Positions 51,619 through 63,620 of a stretch of 64,000 bases of DNA are shown one piece after another (positions within the stretch are counted from its first letter, which is position 1; each line of letters opens with the position of its first letter). The notes beneath the pieces were generated by a model, which was not told where the DNA came from, did no database searches, and was given only the letters and a program-made list of their open reading frames with translations. The stretch is from Azolla caroliniana (taxonomy: Eukaryota; Polypodiophyta), in contig JBHGNT010000008.1 in the NCBI GenBank assembly GCA_043228905.1, positions 21,390,001-21,454,000 on the forward strand, read 5' to 3'. A program made the translations under genes and the position numbers.

Positions 51619-54600
51619 ATGGCTTCTTCGATTCCTCCTCCCCGAGGAGGGGGAGGGGGAGGGGGAGCCGGGAGCCGATCGTTTCGAAGCCAATCCTCGG
51701 ACAACAGCCCCATCCCCGAGGGCAGTTCCGCGAACGCGTTCTACCGCCGGATGGCTCGGGCCGATTCCTCCGACATGGACGCCAGCAGTGAGATCGGATC
51801 TGTCAACGGAGGCTACACTGTCGTCATCCCTCCCACCCCCGACAACAACCCCACCACCACCACCACCACCACCACCACCGAAAACCATGAGCCCGACCAG
51901 AAATTGGTGTCCAATAGCATCTTCACCGGTGGTTATAACAGCGTAATTCGAAGCCATCAGCTCGACAAAATGACCGATGGGGTAGCCCTGGACGACAATT
52001 CACACTTGGGCTTGGGCGGTGGCATCGGCCACACTTGTATGATGGATGGTTGCGACGCCCGAGCCATGCGGAATGAGCGAGGCGAAGAAATAAACCCATG
52101 CCAATGTAACTTCAAGATATGCAGAGATTGCTATATCGATGCAGTCAAGGCAGGAGGGAAATGCCCCGGTTGTAAAGAGCTTTATAAGGACGATGATCAA
52201 GACCCGTATTCGCCTACTCCTCTCTCATTGCCAGCGCCACCGCCTATTCAGCCTTATCTTGACCGACGGCTCTCAGTGGTCAAGTCAAAGAAGCAAACAC
52301 ATCAGCTATCTACGACAACAATGAATAAGAGGTCGAATCAAGGTTATGATTTCGACCACACGAATTGGCTCTACGAGACCAAAGGTACCTATGGATTTGG
52401 AAATGCAGTGTGGCCCAAGGAAACCGACCCTTACACGGGTATCATGGCCGGAGGGCCTATCCCTGACTTCAAAGATCGAGCCCGCCGCCCACTCTCTCGG
52501 AAAATCAAGGTCCCAGGCGGCATCCTCAGCCCTTACAGGTATGCGTGCTTGTTATATATACACTTTGTCTTATTCTTGATCCATAGGCTATTGAATCTCA
52601 AATGGAGTTGAGCCTTTTGTTTATCTAATGATTGTGAATCACTACTCTAGACACACTTGATTTTGTTGTTGTCAGTGCTTAGGTTGTAGATCATCATCTA
52701 TAGGCTTGACCTTTATTCCTACACTTGATCATAGTGCCAATACACATAATCTTTGTTTCACTACCCATTGATCTTGTAGTACTTCATTTGTGTTCCCATT
52801 GATTTTTTTTATCATGGAAGATTCATTTGTGTTTCTTGTTACCACCCCTTTTGCAGGCTTCTTGTGGTGGTTAGATTTGTTGTTTTGATCCTCTTTTTGA
52901 TATGGAGAGTGTCACATCCAAACACGGGTGCTATGTGGCTATGGGGAATGTCGATTGTTTGTGAGATTTGGTTTGCATTCTCATGGATATTAGATCAGTT
53001 GCCAAAGCTTTGCCCCGTGAACAGAGCGACAGACTTAGCTGTGCTCAAGGATAAATTCGAGCAACCTAGTCCAGGGAATACAAACGGAAGATCAGATCTT
53101 CCAGGGCTCGATATCTTTGTATCAACAGCAGATCCTGAGAAAGAGCCCCCGCTGGTGACGGCCAATACTATCCTCTCGATTCTGGCCGCCGATTACCCCG
53201 TGGAAAAGCTGTCATGTTACCTTTCTGATGATGGTGGTGCATTGCTAACTTTCGAGGCTATGGCTGAAGCAGCAAGCTTTTCTAGGGTTTGGATACCTTT
53301 TTGTCGAAAACATAACATTGAGCCACGTAACCCCGAGTCTTACTTCAATCTCAAAGGTGATCCTACCAAGAATAAGGTGCGACCGGATTTTGTTAAGGAT
53401 CGCAGGAGGGTAAAGAGAGAATATGATGAATTCAAGGTGAGGATTAATGGGCTTCCGGAATCAATCCGAAGGAGGTCTGATGCTTATAATGTTCACGAGG
53501 AAGTGAAAGCGAAGAGAAATCAACATGAGAACGGGCTTGACTTAACCGAGCCTCTTAATGTCACCAAAGCTACATGGATGGCAGATGGTACTCATTGGCC
53601 AGGGTCATGGACAACACAAAGCACCGAGCACAAGAAGGGAGACCATGCCGGCATCATCCAGGTAAAAAGATTGGATTGGGCTCTTATGTTATAATAATAA
53701 AAGGCACTTATGTATTTTGGAACATTAATCAGTGAAAAATGAGGGGTAAATATTCCATTGAAAAACTAAACATGGCCAATAACATGTGCTTACTTTACTC
53801 TTCTATGAGTAAAAGAGCCATTCAGTTATATCCGTGCTTCTAATTTTGTCGGCATTTGCTGGTGTGTCAGGTCATGTTGTCTCCACCGAGGCCCGACCCT
53901 GTGTATGGTAATACGAATGAGGAGAATCTTATCGACACGACCGACGTTGATGTCCGCCTTCCGATGCTCGTCTATGTCTCCCGCGAGAAACGTCCGGGTT
54001 ACGACCACAACAAGAAGGCAGGAGCCATGAACTCGTTAGTGCGTAGCTCGGCCATAATGTCGAACGGACCGTTCATCCTTAACCTCGATTGTGACCATTA
54101 TGTGTATAACTCTCAGGCGTTCCGCGAGGGCATATGTTTCATGATGGACCGCGGAGGCGAGAACATTTGTTATGTGCAATTCCCTCAGAGATTCGAAGGT
54201 ATAGACCCAAGTGATCGCTACGCGAATCACAACACCGTTTTCTTCGATGGAAACATGAGAGCGTTGGATGGTTTGCAAGGTCCGATGTATGTTGGGACTG
54301 GATGTATGTTTAGGAGAATTTCCCTTTATGCGGTCGACCCACCTAGATACAAGGATCGGGGTAGCTTTTGCTCTCGCGTTTTCTGTTGTGGAGGGAGCAA
54401 GCGGAAGAAGCAAAGGCAAGTGCATTCGAACATGCAGCAGAAGAAGAAGCTCGATATCGACTCGGTGTCTGTGATGGAGGACGACGATGAGGATCAAGAG
54501 ATGCAGCTCGTGCCGAAGAAGTTTGGGGCATCGGGCACCTTCCTGATGTCGATACCGAAGGCCGAGTTTCAAGGCCGCCCGTTGGCGGACCACCCGGGCA

Positions 54601-55643
54601 TCAAATTTGGCAGGCCACCAGGTGCTCTTACCGAGCCTCGTGAGCCGTTGGACCCCGCCACCGTGGCTGAGGCCATAAGTGTAATCTCATGCTGGTATGA
54701 GGATAAGACGGAGTGGGGCCGTAGTGTCGGGTGGATCTACGGTTCCGTGACTGAGGATGTCGTGACTGGGTACCGCATGCATAACCGCGGTTGGCGCTCG
54801 GTGTATTGTGTGACCAAAAGGGATGCCTTCCGAGGCACGGCACCAATCAACTTGACGGACCGGCTCCAACAGGTGCTGCGATGGGCGACCGGATCGGTCG
54901 AAATCTTCTTCTCTCGCAACAATGGCCTCCTTGCCGGGACCCGCATGAAGCTGTTGCAACGTATCGCATACCTCAACGTAGGTATTTATCCCTTCACCTC
55001 CATTTTCCTCATGGTCTATTGCTTCTTGCCCGCGCTCTCCCTCTTTACCGACCAATTCATCGTCGCCACGCTCGACGTGTTCTTCCTCATCTATCTCCTC
55101 GTCATCACGCTCACCCTATGCATGCTTGCGCTCCTGGAGGTGAAATGGGCGGGCATCACGCTCGAAGAATGGTGGCGGAATGAGCAGTTTTGGGTTATCG
55201 GGGGCACGAGTGCTCATATTGTGGCCGTGCTTCAAGGCTTGCTCAAAGTCATAGCGGGGGTGGACATTTCCTTCACGTTGACCTCGAAATCGTCTGGCGA
55301 AGATGAGAACGATGAGTTTGCGGAGCTTTATGAGGTCAGGTGGACATTTCTTATGATACCCCCACTCACCATCATGATGGTTAACATGATTGCGATTGCC
55401 GTAGCTGTGGCGAGGACCATATATAGTAGTGATCCATCGTGGAGCAAGTTGCTAGGGGGTGTCTTCTTCAGTCTCTGGGTGCTAGCACATCTGTACCCCT
55501 TTGCAAAGGGTCTTATGGGACGAAGAGGAAGAGTGCCGACCATTATCTGGGTCTGGTCAGGCCTTATTTCCATCACCATCTCTCTCCTATGGGTTGCCAT
55601 TAGCAATCCGCAAAGTCAATTCTCGTCAAGCTTCTCGCTATGA
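51619..55643 (+). CDS. Cellulose synthase-like protein D (CSLD)
   Basis: Three exons: 51619-52538, 52857-53661, 53871-55643, with GT-AG introns of 318 and 209 nt; 1,165 residues, the usual CSLD length. It is a family 2 glycosyltransferase in Golgi or plasma membrane that makes beta-1,4-glucan-type wall polymers, with known roles in tip-growing cells and cell plates. The N-terminus has a cysteine-rich cluster (about 140-185, CMMDGC...[11 protein letters not shown]...CPGC). Two membrane segments lie at about 308-352, then the catalytic set SDDGG (430-434), DCD (648-650), TED (869-871) and QVLRW (909-913), then about six membrane segments to 1160. Start: ATG 51619 gives the MASS.PP beginning typical of the family; the frame is open further upstream, but only from a non-ATG codon. 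An ACC repeat encodes nine threonines near residue 80. Confidence 0.95.
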
Positions 55644-57163
55644 GGAGTGGGGGGGAAGAACACGAACTAAAGACCTTTTTTCAACAAAATTGTGGTCACA
55701 GAAGTTTTGAAAAATGAGGTGGAAGGTATAGGGAACAACGGTCACGACAGAAAAGAGAGAAGACTCAAAAAAAAGGGGTGGGGTGAGGGGTGGGCAAGAA
55801 ATAAAACAAAATGAGGATTTTCATTAACAGGAGATCCTCATTTGTGGAATGTATATAAAACTTGCAATAAATTCTTTGATTTTTTTTGTGTATTTTTTTT
55901 TTCGGGTTTTTCTTTCTTTTCGTTGAAGGTTTTGCCAAGCCAAAAGAAAAAACTAGTAAGGCTTTAAACCCTTTTATCATGATCCTTCTGTTCGAGCAAT
56001 GGGCTGAGTAAACAAGAAGTTGGACCGGAAGAGACAAACAAGTTAACAAACATTGGCACGAGGAAGCCAGCCCTCTGTAAATAAATATATATGTATACTC
56101 TCTTTCTCTCTTCGGAATGGGCCTACATTTAGAATCTTCTTGTATCAATGTAGGGACAATATATGCCCCTTGATGTTTTATGACATGTTAATCAACAGTT
56201 CTTAAACATAAATTCTTTCATCTCTGGGTTTATGTTTATGCTTGGTACTCAATTTATTTAATTTACAAAAGATGCATTCTTTTTTTTCTTAACTTAAAAG
56301 TGGCACGTTAATATTAGCTGACAAGTGACAAGAATAACACGCTTTCTTTTCTTGTTCCAACATAAAGTTGTGCATGATTTTGTTGATTTGTAGATGTCAT
56401 TGTCTTTTGTATTGGCATAGTTGTCGATCGAGAATCCTCATTGAATGGGTCGAACAAAATAATGAAGGATGCTTTTGCAAGGTCTTGGAGCAATCTTTTT
56501 CTACATAACTTGATACTTCTCACCAATTTATTAAATAATTCAGATTGTGTAGCTCAAGTTGAAGTTTTCAAAGCCATTGATCATGAATAAAAGATTACTT
56601 GGATCTTCCAAAATACATGAATGGTTTCTTGCCTAGCAAGTGTTGTTATGTTACTTTTTGTAGCTTTTGTTTGAGGCAGGAGGGGAGGTGTGCGACAATA
56701 AACAAATGCCTATAGTGCAACAGTTGCGCCACAATTGTCTCGTCTACACAACATTCAAAGTGTCGTTAAATTCTATAGAAGTCTTGAAAGGAGAAAATTA
56801 AAATTCACACAATGGCTTGAGCTTGAAGTCTCATAGTTTTCGTGTGCACAACATTCAAACTGTTGTAAGATTGCATGAGATCATTCAAAAGGAAAAATTA
56901 CAAAATAAACACGATCTATGTGCGCCAATCCGAATCGCCAATGGATTGTTTAATAGTTTATGTATTGTGTTTTCCTAGAGGCCCTACATAAGGTTTTGTG
57001 CATAAAAGGCGAGGAAAAATAGGACATGTAAAAGCCCCCAAAAGCTCTTTTATGCTCTTCAATCTCTTTCTCTCTCTCTTTAATAAAACATTATAATATA
57101 AAAAGTGTAGACATAATAATAATATTATATAAAAAAAGAAGACTTTTTAACTGAATGGACAAA
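55644..57163. other. CSLD 3' untranslated region and intergenic DNA
   Basis: The 3' UTR probably ends within about 400-500 nt (near 56100-56200). The remainder is AT-rich with no recognised gene. Confidence 0.45.
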
Positions 57164-57235
57164 TGTGGCTGCTGGGATTCGAGCCCAGGTCTCCACGGCC
57201 ACAACGTGGAATTCTAACCACTAAACTACAGCCAC
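57164..57235 (-). tRNA. tRNA-His (GTG)
   Basis: 72-nt gene without intron. The acceptor GTGGCTG (57235-57229) pairs with CAGCCAC (57171-57165), with discriminator A. The D region includes TAGTTTAGTGGTTAGAAT. The anticodon stem CCACG/CGTGG encloses loop TTGTGGC with anticodon GTG. The T-arm is CTGGG-CTCGAAT-CCCAG. A T-run about 28 nt downstream on the minus strand (57131-57137) can end pol III transcription. The body differs from plastid trnH, so a nuclear gene is inferred. Confidence 0.95.
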
Positions 57236-57691
57236 TTTGATGACATGCAATTTAAATTTTAACATCTAACACGGTTTGATCCCATGTTTCTTTCTTACTC
57301 TATGCCTGCAATGTATATCCCTTCCACCTGAATTGTTCTCAATTTCCACATCATACTACCTGTTCTTGCCTCGGACACATGCCCACTGTCAATAATCTAC
57401 AATAACAGAAATTCCTTCTGTTAATGGGTGCTCCCCATTGCTATTTTCAGATCATCACCGTGGATGAAATTGTCATAGAAAAGTTTCTTTACCCTTAATG
57501 TGGGGTACAGAAGTCATCATGGCTCACATTGTTTTGCGGCATCAATACCATGGCTCCATTGCCATTTTTCCGAGACCACAAATAATGCCAAGCTTTGATA
57601 TCTTAACAAGCGATTTGCACATCCCCAATAGTCATATTTGCACACAGAAAATGAAGTAATGACTCCATTCATTCAAAATTGGGCTCACAAG
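57236..57691. other. Spacer between tRNA-His and the PPR gene
   Basis: No gene recognised; probably contains the PPR 3' UTR. Confidence 0.4.
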
Positions 57692-57825
57692 TCATAACCT
57701 TAATCCATTCGACTCTATCATTGGCATGACATGTTTGTTTTCTTTGGCACCCATTTTCTTCCTCAACATATCCATCTCACTCACTGCCTCAAGCATGCCC
57801 ACATTTACATAAATATTGTCCAATG

Positions 57826-59517
57826 TCACATATGGGGGTTAGCCTCTGAATTCATGTGAATAAATTGATCAAAGCATCTATATCCTACTTCAACTTCCCC
57901 ATACATCTTACAAGCAGTAAGCATAGATGCCCACATTCCTTCGTCATATAATGGTCTTGGCACATTTTGTAATAAAAGCTTCTCGGCCTCTTTCACACCT
58001 CCAGACCGTGCCATGAGATCAATAATAGATGTGTAATGTCCAATGTTCGGCCTAATGTTGTACTTTTCTCTCATTGTTTCGAAATACTCCCAAGACTCAG
58101 TGACCATCCGAGCATGGCTGCATGCGGCAAGAAGACATGTAAAGGTTACTTTATCAGGCTTAACCTCTTGTTTTTGCATTTCATTGAAGCATTGTATCGC
58201 TAGTTTACCCTCATGGTTCATGGCATATGCATTTATGATCGAGTTCCATGCATATATATCTCGAATAGACAACATCCTGAACACTTCATGTGCCTCTAAA
58301 AGTAAGCCACTTTTTGCATACATCTTTATCAAAGAATTTACTATGAAGAGATCAGTATCATATCCCTTACATATGATCTCAACATATAATTCTTGCCCCT
58401 TTTCAATGGCCCCAACCTCACTACATGCCTTTAAAACACTTGCAAAAGTGACAACATCAGGGAAGAGTCTGTGCAATAGCATATCTTCAAATAATTTAAG
58501 TGCTTCATGATAAGGTCCATGTTCAGCAAAGCCGGCAATCAAAGAAGTCCATGATGTGGCATCCGCACAGATACCCTCCAGATGCATTTGTCCAAAACAC
58601 TTAAATGCTGCCCAAACAAAACCATGCTCTGCATACCCTTGAATCAACACATTCCAAGACACAACATTTCGAACGATGAGATTATCAAAAACTTCTTGTG
58701 CCTCTAGAAGCGCACCACATTTAGCATACATGTCAACCAATGTGTTTCCAAGCACTATATTTCCCCTCAATTTCTCTACGGGAATCTCCTTGCTTATTTC
58801 TCGGCCTTTGTCAATGGCTCTTATACTACCACATGCTTTCAGCACACAAACTAGTGTGAGATCATTCGGAGACACTCCCTCTTCTTGCATTTGTTTGAAG
58901 CATCGCAGTGCCTCTTCACCGGGCCCATATTCGGCATATCCCGAAATTAATGCCGTCCATGAAACCACATCCCGAACCACAAGATGCTCAAAAACCTCTC
59001 TTGCCTTCAAAACTGAACCACACTTCACATACATATCGATTAAGGTATTGTCCATGTAAAGATCTCTTATTTTAAACTTCATTATCTCAGCGTGCAACTT
59101 TCCCCCTAATTCGACACTTCTGGACCTTGAACAACCGCGCAAAAGTGCCATAAAAGTGTACATACTGGGATCGACTCCGTGCAATTTCATAGTTCTGTAG
59201 AGATCGAATGCCAGCATTACCTGTCCAGTATCGACATATGCACATATGAGTGCTGTCCATGAGTGCTCGTTTCGGTACGAAAGTTTCATCATAGCTTGCT
59301 CAGCCGAATGCATACATTCACATTCCACAAACATTTGCACTACATGGTTCCCTACTGATGAATGTGAATCCATTCCATAGCTACAAGCCATGACATATAT
59401 GGCCTTAGAGGAACTGACATTCTTCAACTTCTTACATTTTTGTAAGTTAAGGATCAAAGTTTCAACAGAAGGCACATCGTTTCCTTGTTTGAGAGTCTTG
59501 TACCCAAGAAAACCCAT
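57826..59517 (-). CDS. Pentatricopeptide repeat (PLS-type) protein
   Basis: 563 residues as read, intronless. It has about a dozen PPR motifs with the P-L-S rhythm (NTLIDMYVKCGSVLKAREVF, RDVVSWTALISGYAEYGPGEEALRCFKQM, NTLVDMYAKCGALLEAQEVF, WTSLIAGFAEHGPYHEALKLFEDM). The end reads into an E1-like region (HYTSIIDLMARSGGVKEAEKLL, WASMLTACKMYGEVEVG). No DYW domain. Family role: sequence-specific RNA binding in mitochondria or plastids, with E-class members in C-to-U editing. The frame stops at 57826, but the -/+1 frame continues as a clear E motif (YVTLDNIYVNVGMLEAVSEM) to a stop at 57692. One base missing from the C run 57834-57838 would explain this. No clear targeting peptide was assessed. Confidence 0.88.
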   Translation of the reverse strand: MGFLGYKTLKQGNDVPSVETLILNLQKCKKLKNVSSSKAIYVMACSYGMDSHSSVGNHVVQMFVECECMHSAEQAMMKLSYRNEHSWTALICAYVDTGQVMLAFDLYRTMKLHGVDPSMYTFMALLRGCSRSRSVELGGKLHAEIMKFKIRDLYMDNTLIDMYVKCGSVLKAREVFEHLVVRDVVSWTALISGYAEYGPGEEALRCFKQMQEEGVSPNDLTLVCVLKACGSIRAIDKGREISKEIPVEKLRGNIVLGNTLVDMYAKCGALLEAQEVFDNLIVRNVVSWNVLIQGYAEHGFVWAAFKCFGQMHLEGICADATSWTSLIAGFAEHGPYHEALKLFEDMLLHRLFPDVVTFASVLKACSEVGAIEKGQELYVEIICKGYDTDLFIVNSLIKMYAKSGLLLEAHEVFRMLSIRDIYAWNSIINAYAMNHEGKLAIQCFNEMQKQEVKPDKVTFTCLLAACSHARMVTESWEYFETMREKYNIRPNIGHYTSIIDLMARSGGVKEAEKLLLQNVPRPLYDEGMWASMLTACKMYGEVEVGYRCFDQFIHMNSEANPHM

Positions 59518-61526
59518 GTCCGAGGAGAAATATCTTCTAGGATTACAACTTCTTATGCATACCTTTCATCAGATTTCCTCAACTTTTAGAGCAAAAGGAG
59601 CAATGGTGTGATCATTGATCTATCTCTCCAGGGTTGTTTTATAAAGAAACCAGACGATCATCCATCCATACCTGCGTTGAAGAAAGAGATCAAGTGATAG
59701 GGCTTGCCCATGAGTTGGATGTGATTCGGGGGAGCATCAGATTACGGTGCATATCTTGCATATTCCTGAGATCATCATCCATGGCCAGAGCTTAGCGAAA
59801 AGAGCAGAGTGGCAAAGGTCTGGGGAAATTACAAAAATAGCCCCCTACTAATTTTTGGTATATTTGCAAGGATGACCCTCTAGTTCCTCAAAACTACAAA
59901 TGAAGAACACATTTTCACACTTAAAAAAAAAGAGTCCTTCAAATAAAGTTCTTCACATTCGGAAAAGGTCGGGGGGTCAATGCGGGTCTCTAAACTAAGA
60001 GTCACGCTTGTATTATTGACCTCGTCAAAAAAACTAATGCACCAAAGCCATGGAATCTCAAAGAATATGGAATCTCGAAGAATATTAACATGCTTGCTTG
60101 TTAGCCACAACTCAATGAATGAATGGTGCAGAGTTCGAGTCCCCAACCATGAGAATCGCCCCCCAATGTTGATTGGGCTGGGGTCCATTAGATCACAAGA
60201 TAAAGTAGATAAGGTCCACTTGCCAGCAACCATGACCTTATACAACATACCAAGCTTGTAGTACCTCCACTTGTTTCACACCTCGATCCATAGACACGCA
60301 CAAATGGCATTCTTTGTTGCAACTTGGGCAGCAAATGGTCCCGCTCCTACTTTGTTGTGTCTTGATGTGTTTATCCTATTGTGTGTTCACATTTTAAATC
60401 CCCCAAACCCTAGGCTTGATAAACCTTCACGACCGGTATCTTTCCAACATTTTAAGGGTTTGAAACTCATATCACTTTGGTGAAGCTCCATTGAAAGCAA
60501 ATTGTATTGTAATGTTCCAGCTATGACCTTACACAACATACCGTGCACATAGTCTTGCCCCTACTTTTGTCTATGTCGTGACGTGTTTATCCTATTGTGT
60601 GTACACATCTAAAGTTCCCTGAACCCTAGGGTTGATGGAATTTCACAACATGTATCGCTCCAACCATGTCACTTTGGGGTAAAGTTCCATTGAAAGCAAA
60701 TGATTTGTAACGTTCCTCGTTTTTCATATAACTCACAACGTTTCATACTTGGCATTAAGTTGCTACATGGAAATGAAATAAATGATCCTCAATATAAAAG
60801 GAGTGTTAAAGTGTCATAATTCTTCCATCAAGTTTGTATGCTTGTTTGAAATATATAATAATACCTGAAAATTCAATATAAATATTCTAATAGTACACCT
60901 AAGTGAAGTATATATATGTCTCTCACTTATGTGTGCAAGGCATGGGAGATATTCGCATGGGAGATATTCTTTGTGACACGCACCATACATAGTCAATTTA
61001 GTGATTGAAAGACATGATAAAAGAATTCATGGGAAGTAACATTTAGGGTATGATGATCGCTTACCAACATTACAAACTTTCATGATGCTTGTTAACCATG
61101 TTGAGGTATATAATAGTTGAAAAGGTAATTTACATAGTCTACTCTACTTACTACACTTGGTCAAAGAGCCAATTGGGAAGTAATATGTCACATGTGTGTC
61201 CAACAATGGATATGGTATCTTACTCAAAGCCTTGTGTACAATATGCTGAACTAATTGGTGATTTACAGAAGAAAATTTGCCATGTTACATATAAATGAAG
61301 TTGATGTAAGAGGTTTGAAATATGAGTGCTAAGACTACAAAGAATGTGTTGGACTTGTTTGAAAAGTTCTTGTGATGCCTATATTTTAGGATGAAAAAAA
61401 TAGCTGTCCCAATCATTCTTTTGTCTAAATAATTGTGCGTGTTTTGTAAGAGTGGTTGAGCTTTTTCAAGAACAGACCACTAGGCCATAGGGCCACAAGT
61501 ATATCACTTTGAGCCATTCAAGCGAT
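59518..61526. other. Intergenic region with a diverged tandem duplication
   Basis: Upstream of the PPR gene. 59830-59900 has a transposon-like aaaatagccccctactaat word. Blocks at about 60231-60520 and 60521-60715 share atgacctta.acaacatacc, gtgtttatcctattgtgtgt, gaaccctaggg.ttgat and ttccattgaaagcaaat, the second being shorter. No gene is recognised; 61527 is the end of the WD40 gene. Confidence 0.55.
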
Positions 61527-63269
61527 TCATGCACCAGCGAGAACATTGTGATTGCAATGTGAAAGTGACCAGACTTTGATGGTTTCATCAATGCTCCTAG
61601 TGTAGATGATACAACTTGAGTCCATGTCTAAGATTTGAGGGTGAGTATGTTGGTTGGAAGAGACAAAGATGGACTTCACGGGACCATCATGTCCCTCAAG
61701 CATGCCAATGCGGCGTAAATGCGCCCGGGTGTGAACAAACAATCCTCTCTTGCCGTTGTGATGGAAATCCAAACTCGAAACTCCATTTCCACAACTTGAG
61801 CTTCTTTCTTGCAACTTTCTTTGTAGATACAGGGTGCGAGGAGGTGTGGCATTAACACAACTTTTCATCATGCAAGCATCATGAGAATAGCCAAGACAAT
61901 GACTTTTTGGCATGGAATCAAGAGGAGTGGCATCATCATTACTCTTTGATGTGGTATCGAGATTGGTAACAAGTGCATCGTTGTCATGATAGTGACATGT
62001 GGAAGCATCGTCATTATTGGCACCAAGGATATTGAGCTTCCATATGCTACTCTTTGACACTTTAGTGACATCTCCATCAATACCATCAACATGGGTATCG
62101 ACTTTCCATACGCGCACCGTCTTGTCTGCGGAGCCGCTTAAGAGGACTTCTCCGTAGATCGTAGAGGCAACAATGCACAAGCACAGGATGGGCAACCGAT
62201 GTGCACGTCGGGACTCACGAAGCTCTCCGATGTAATCCCGGCCCTCGCCTTTCCCCCATATGCATATAACTCCATCGGAGCCCCCGGAGAAGAGAAGCTC
62301 ACCATCGTTACTAAGGGCTAGGGAATTCACCGATGTCGACGTGGCATGGCCCCGGCCCCCGCAAAGTGTGGTGATACAAACATGTTTCTTCTTCTTCTCC
62401 TTCTTCTTTGACAACCACACGGACAAGTGGCTACTGTCCGATTCATCGTCTCCTTCTCTTCTCCACACTTTGATGGTCCCATCCGAGGAGCTCGTGTATA
62501 GAAACCCATCGGGACTCGCGACCATGGCTTGTACCGCATCGTGATGGGCTGGGAAACCTTCTAGACACTTGAGGTCCTTGAGTCTCCAAACTTTGATGGT
62601 TTTGTCCCAAGACCCAGAGTAAAGGACTGGTGATGAATCAAGAGAGCCTAGGGCAAGGCATGAGATGGTATCAGAATGCTCAATCCATAGCCTCTTCTCA
62701 TGTCTCCTAACTTGCACATAATTCCTTTGTGAGAGGCCCTTTATGAAGCAATCCTTTCTCCTAGGCATTGAACCAATTTGCTTGTGCTTTGGAATGAATG
62801 GCTCTGAGCCCTTCCTCCTCCTTCCTTCATCTTCTCTACTCCTCTTGTTGGTCTTCATCCAAACCCTAATTCTGGGCTCTCCGCCGTGTGCCGAGAAGAT
62901 GCGGCCGCCCGCCGACACCATAGCTTTGATGCTTGGGCCTCCTAGCATAATCCCCTCATGTTGTTGTTGTTGTTGTGAGAGAGCAGAGATGCTTGTGGGA
63001 GCAGCAGTGGATATGGTCTCTAACAAGCAATGAGAAAGCTGTGGCTCATCTGTCTTGGTGAGTGAGGAGGATCCATGGAAGCTTCCATGATGAGTAGGGG
63101 AGGAAGTAAGAGAGGAAAACAAAGAAGAATCGGATTGATCACAAGAAGAAGAGGATTGATCAGAAGAAGAAAGGAGGAGGTGTAGGCAAGGGTCAGACTT
63201 GGATTGATCGATGGAGATCTTCATCTCCATAGCTTCTTCTTCTTCTTTGTGGATTGGGTCAAATTCCAT
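61527..63269 (-). CDS. WD40 repeat protein, JINGUBANG-like
   Basis: 580 residues, no intron. A serine-rich N-terminus (1-110) with a short Q run is followed by GGRIFSAHGGEPRIRVW and the diagnostic NYVQVRRHEKRLWIEHSDTISCLAL block shared with plant JINGUBANG-type proteins. At least six WD repeats follow (SGSWDKTIKVWRLKD, SSSDGTIKVWRRE, SGGSDGVICIWGKG, SGSADKTVRVWKVD, RSIDETIKVWSLS), with a long insertion (about residues 400-490) before the last, rich in N, D and S. Such proteins act as scaffolds; JINGUBANG limits pollen germination in Arabidopsis. Role here is unproven; family assignment is good. Confidence 0.88.
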   Translation of the reverse strand: MEFDPIHKEEEEAMEMKISIDQSKSDPCLHLLLSSSDQSSSSCDQSDSSLFSSLTSSPTHHGSFHGSSSLTKTDEPQLSHCLLETISTAAPTSISALSQQQQQHEGIMLGGPSIKAMVSAGGRIFSAHGGEPRIRVWMKTNKRSREDEGRRRKGSEPFIPKHKQIGSMPRRKDCFIKGLSQRNYVQVRRHEKRLWIEHSDTISCLALGSLDSSPVLYSGSWDKTIKVWRLKDLKCLEGFPAHHDAVQAMVASPDGFLYTSSSDGTIKVWRREGDDESDSSHLSVWLSKKKEKKKKHVCITTLCGGRGHATSTSVNSLALSNDGELLFSGGSDGVICIWGKGEGRDYIGELRESRRAHRLPILCLCIVASTIYGEVLLSGSADKTVRVWKVDTHVDGIDGDVTKVSKSSIWKLNILGANNDDASTCHYHDNDALVTNLDTTSKSNDDATPLDSMPKSHCLGYSHDACMMKSCVNATPPRTLYLQRKLQERSSSCGNGVSSLDFHHNGKRGLFVHTRAHLRRIGMLEGHDGPVKSIFVSSNQHTHPQILDMDSSCIIYTRSIDETIKVWSLSHCNHNVLAGA

Positions 63270-63350
63270 GGATTATACTCTGTTTTTTTTCCTTTTGGGC
63301 AAAATGCTCTGTTTCTATGGTGAGTGAGAGGAACAGAGTCACTTCCTGTT

Positions 63351-63358
63351 TTTATATA
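63351..63358 (-). promoter_or_regulatory. TATA box of the WD40 gene
   Basis: Minus strand TATATAAA, 82 nt before the ATG at 63269, which fits a short leader. Confidence 0.6.
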
Positions 63359-63473
63359 ACACACATCACACCTAAAAGTTTATTCTTTTCTTTCCCTTCA
63401 ATTCCAACGTTTCTTCTTACTTTCTTTGGTTGTCTATCCCTTTTGATTCTTCACCAAACGGTCATATACATAG

Positions 63474-63620
63474 TATACATACATACATACATACATACAT
63501 ACATACATACATACATACATACATACATACATACATACCATACATACTATACATACTATACATACATACATACATACATACATACATACATACATGCATG
63601 CATACTATACATACATACAT
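63474..63620 (+). repeat. (ATAC)n microsatellite
   Basis: Near-perfect tetranucleotide array (about 63474-63538) followed by an interrupted part to 63620. Frames across it are low-complexity. Confidence 0.95.

Noticed and set aside
51527-51946. Open frames overlapping CSLD exon 1 on both strands
   Set aside because: Proline- or glycine-rich shadows of the GC-rich exon; only the +1 frame matches the CSLD family and splices correctly.
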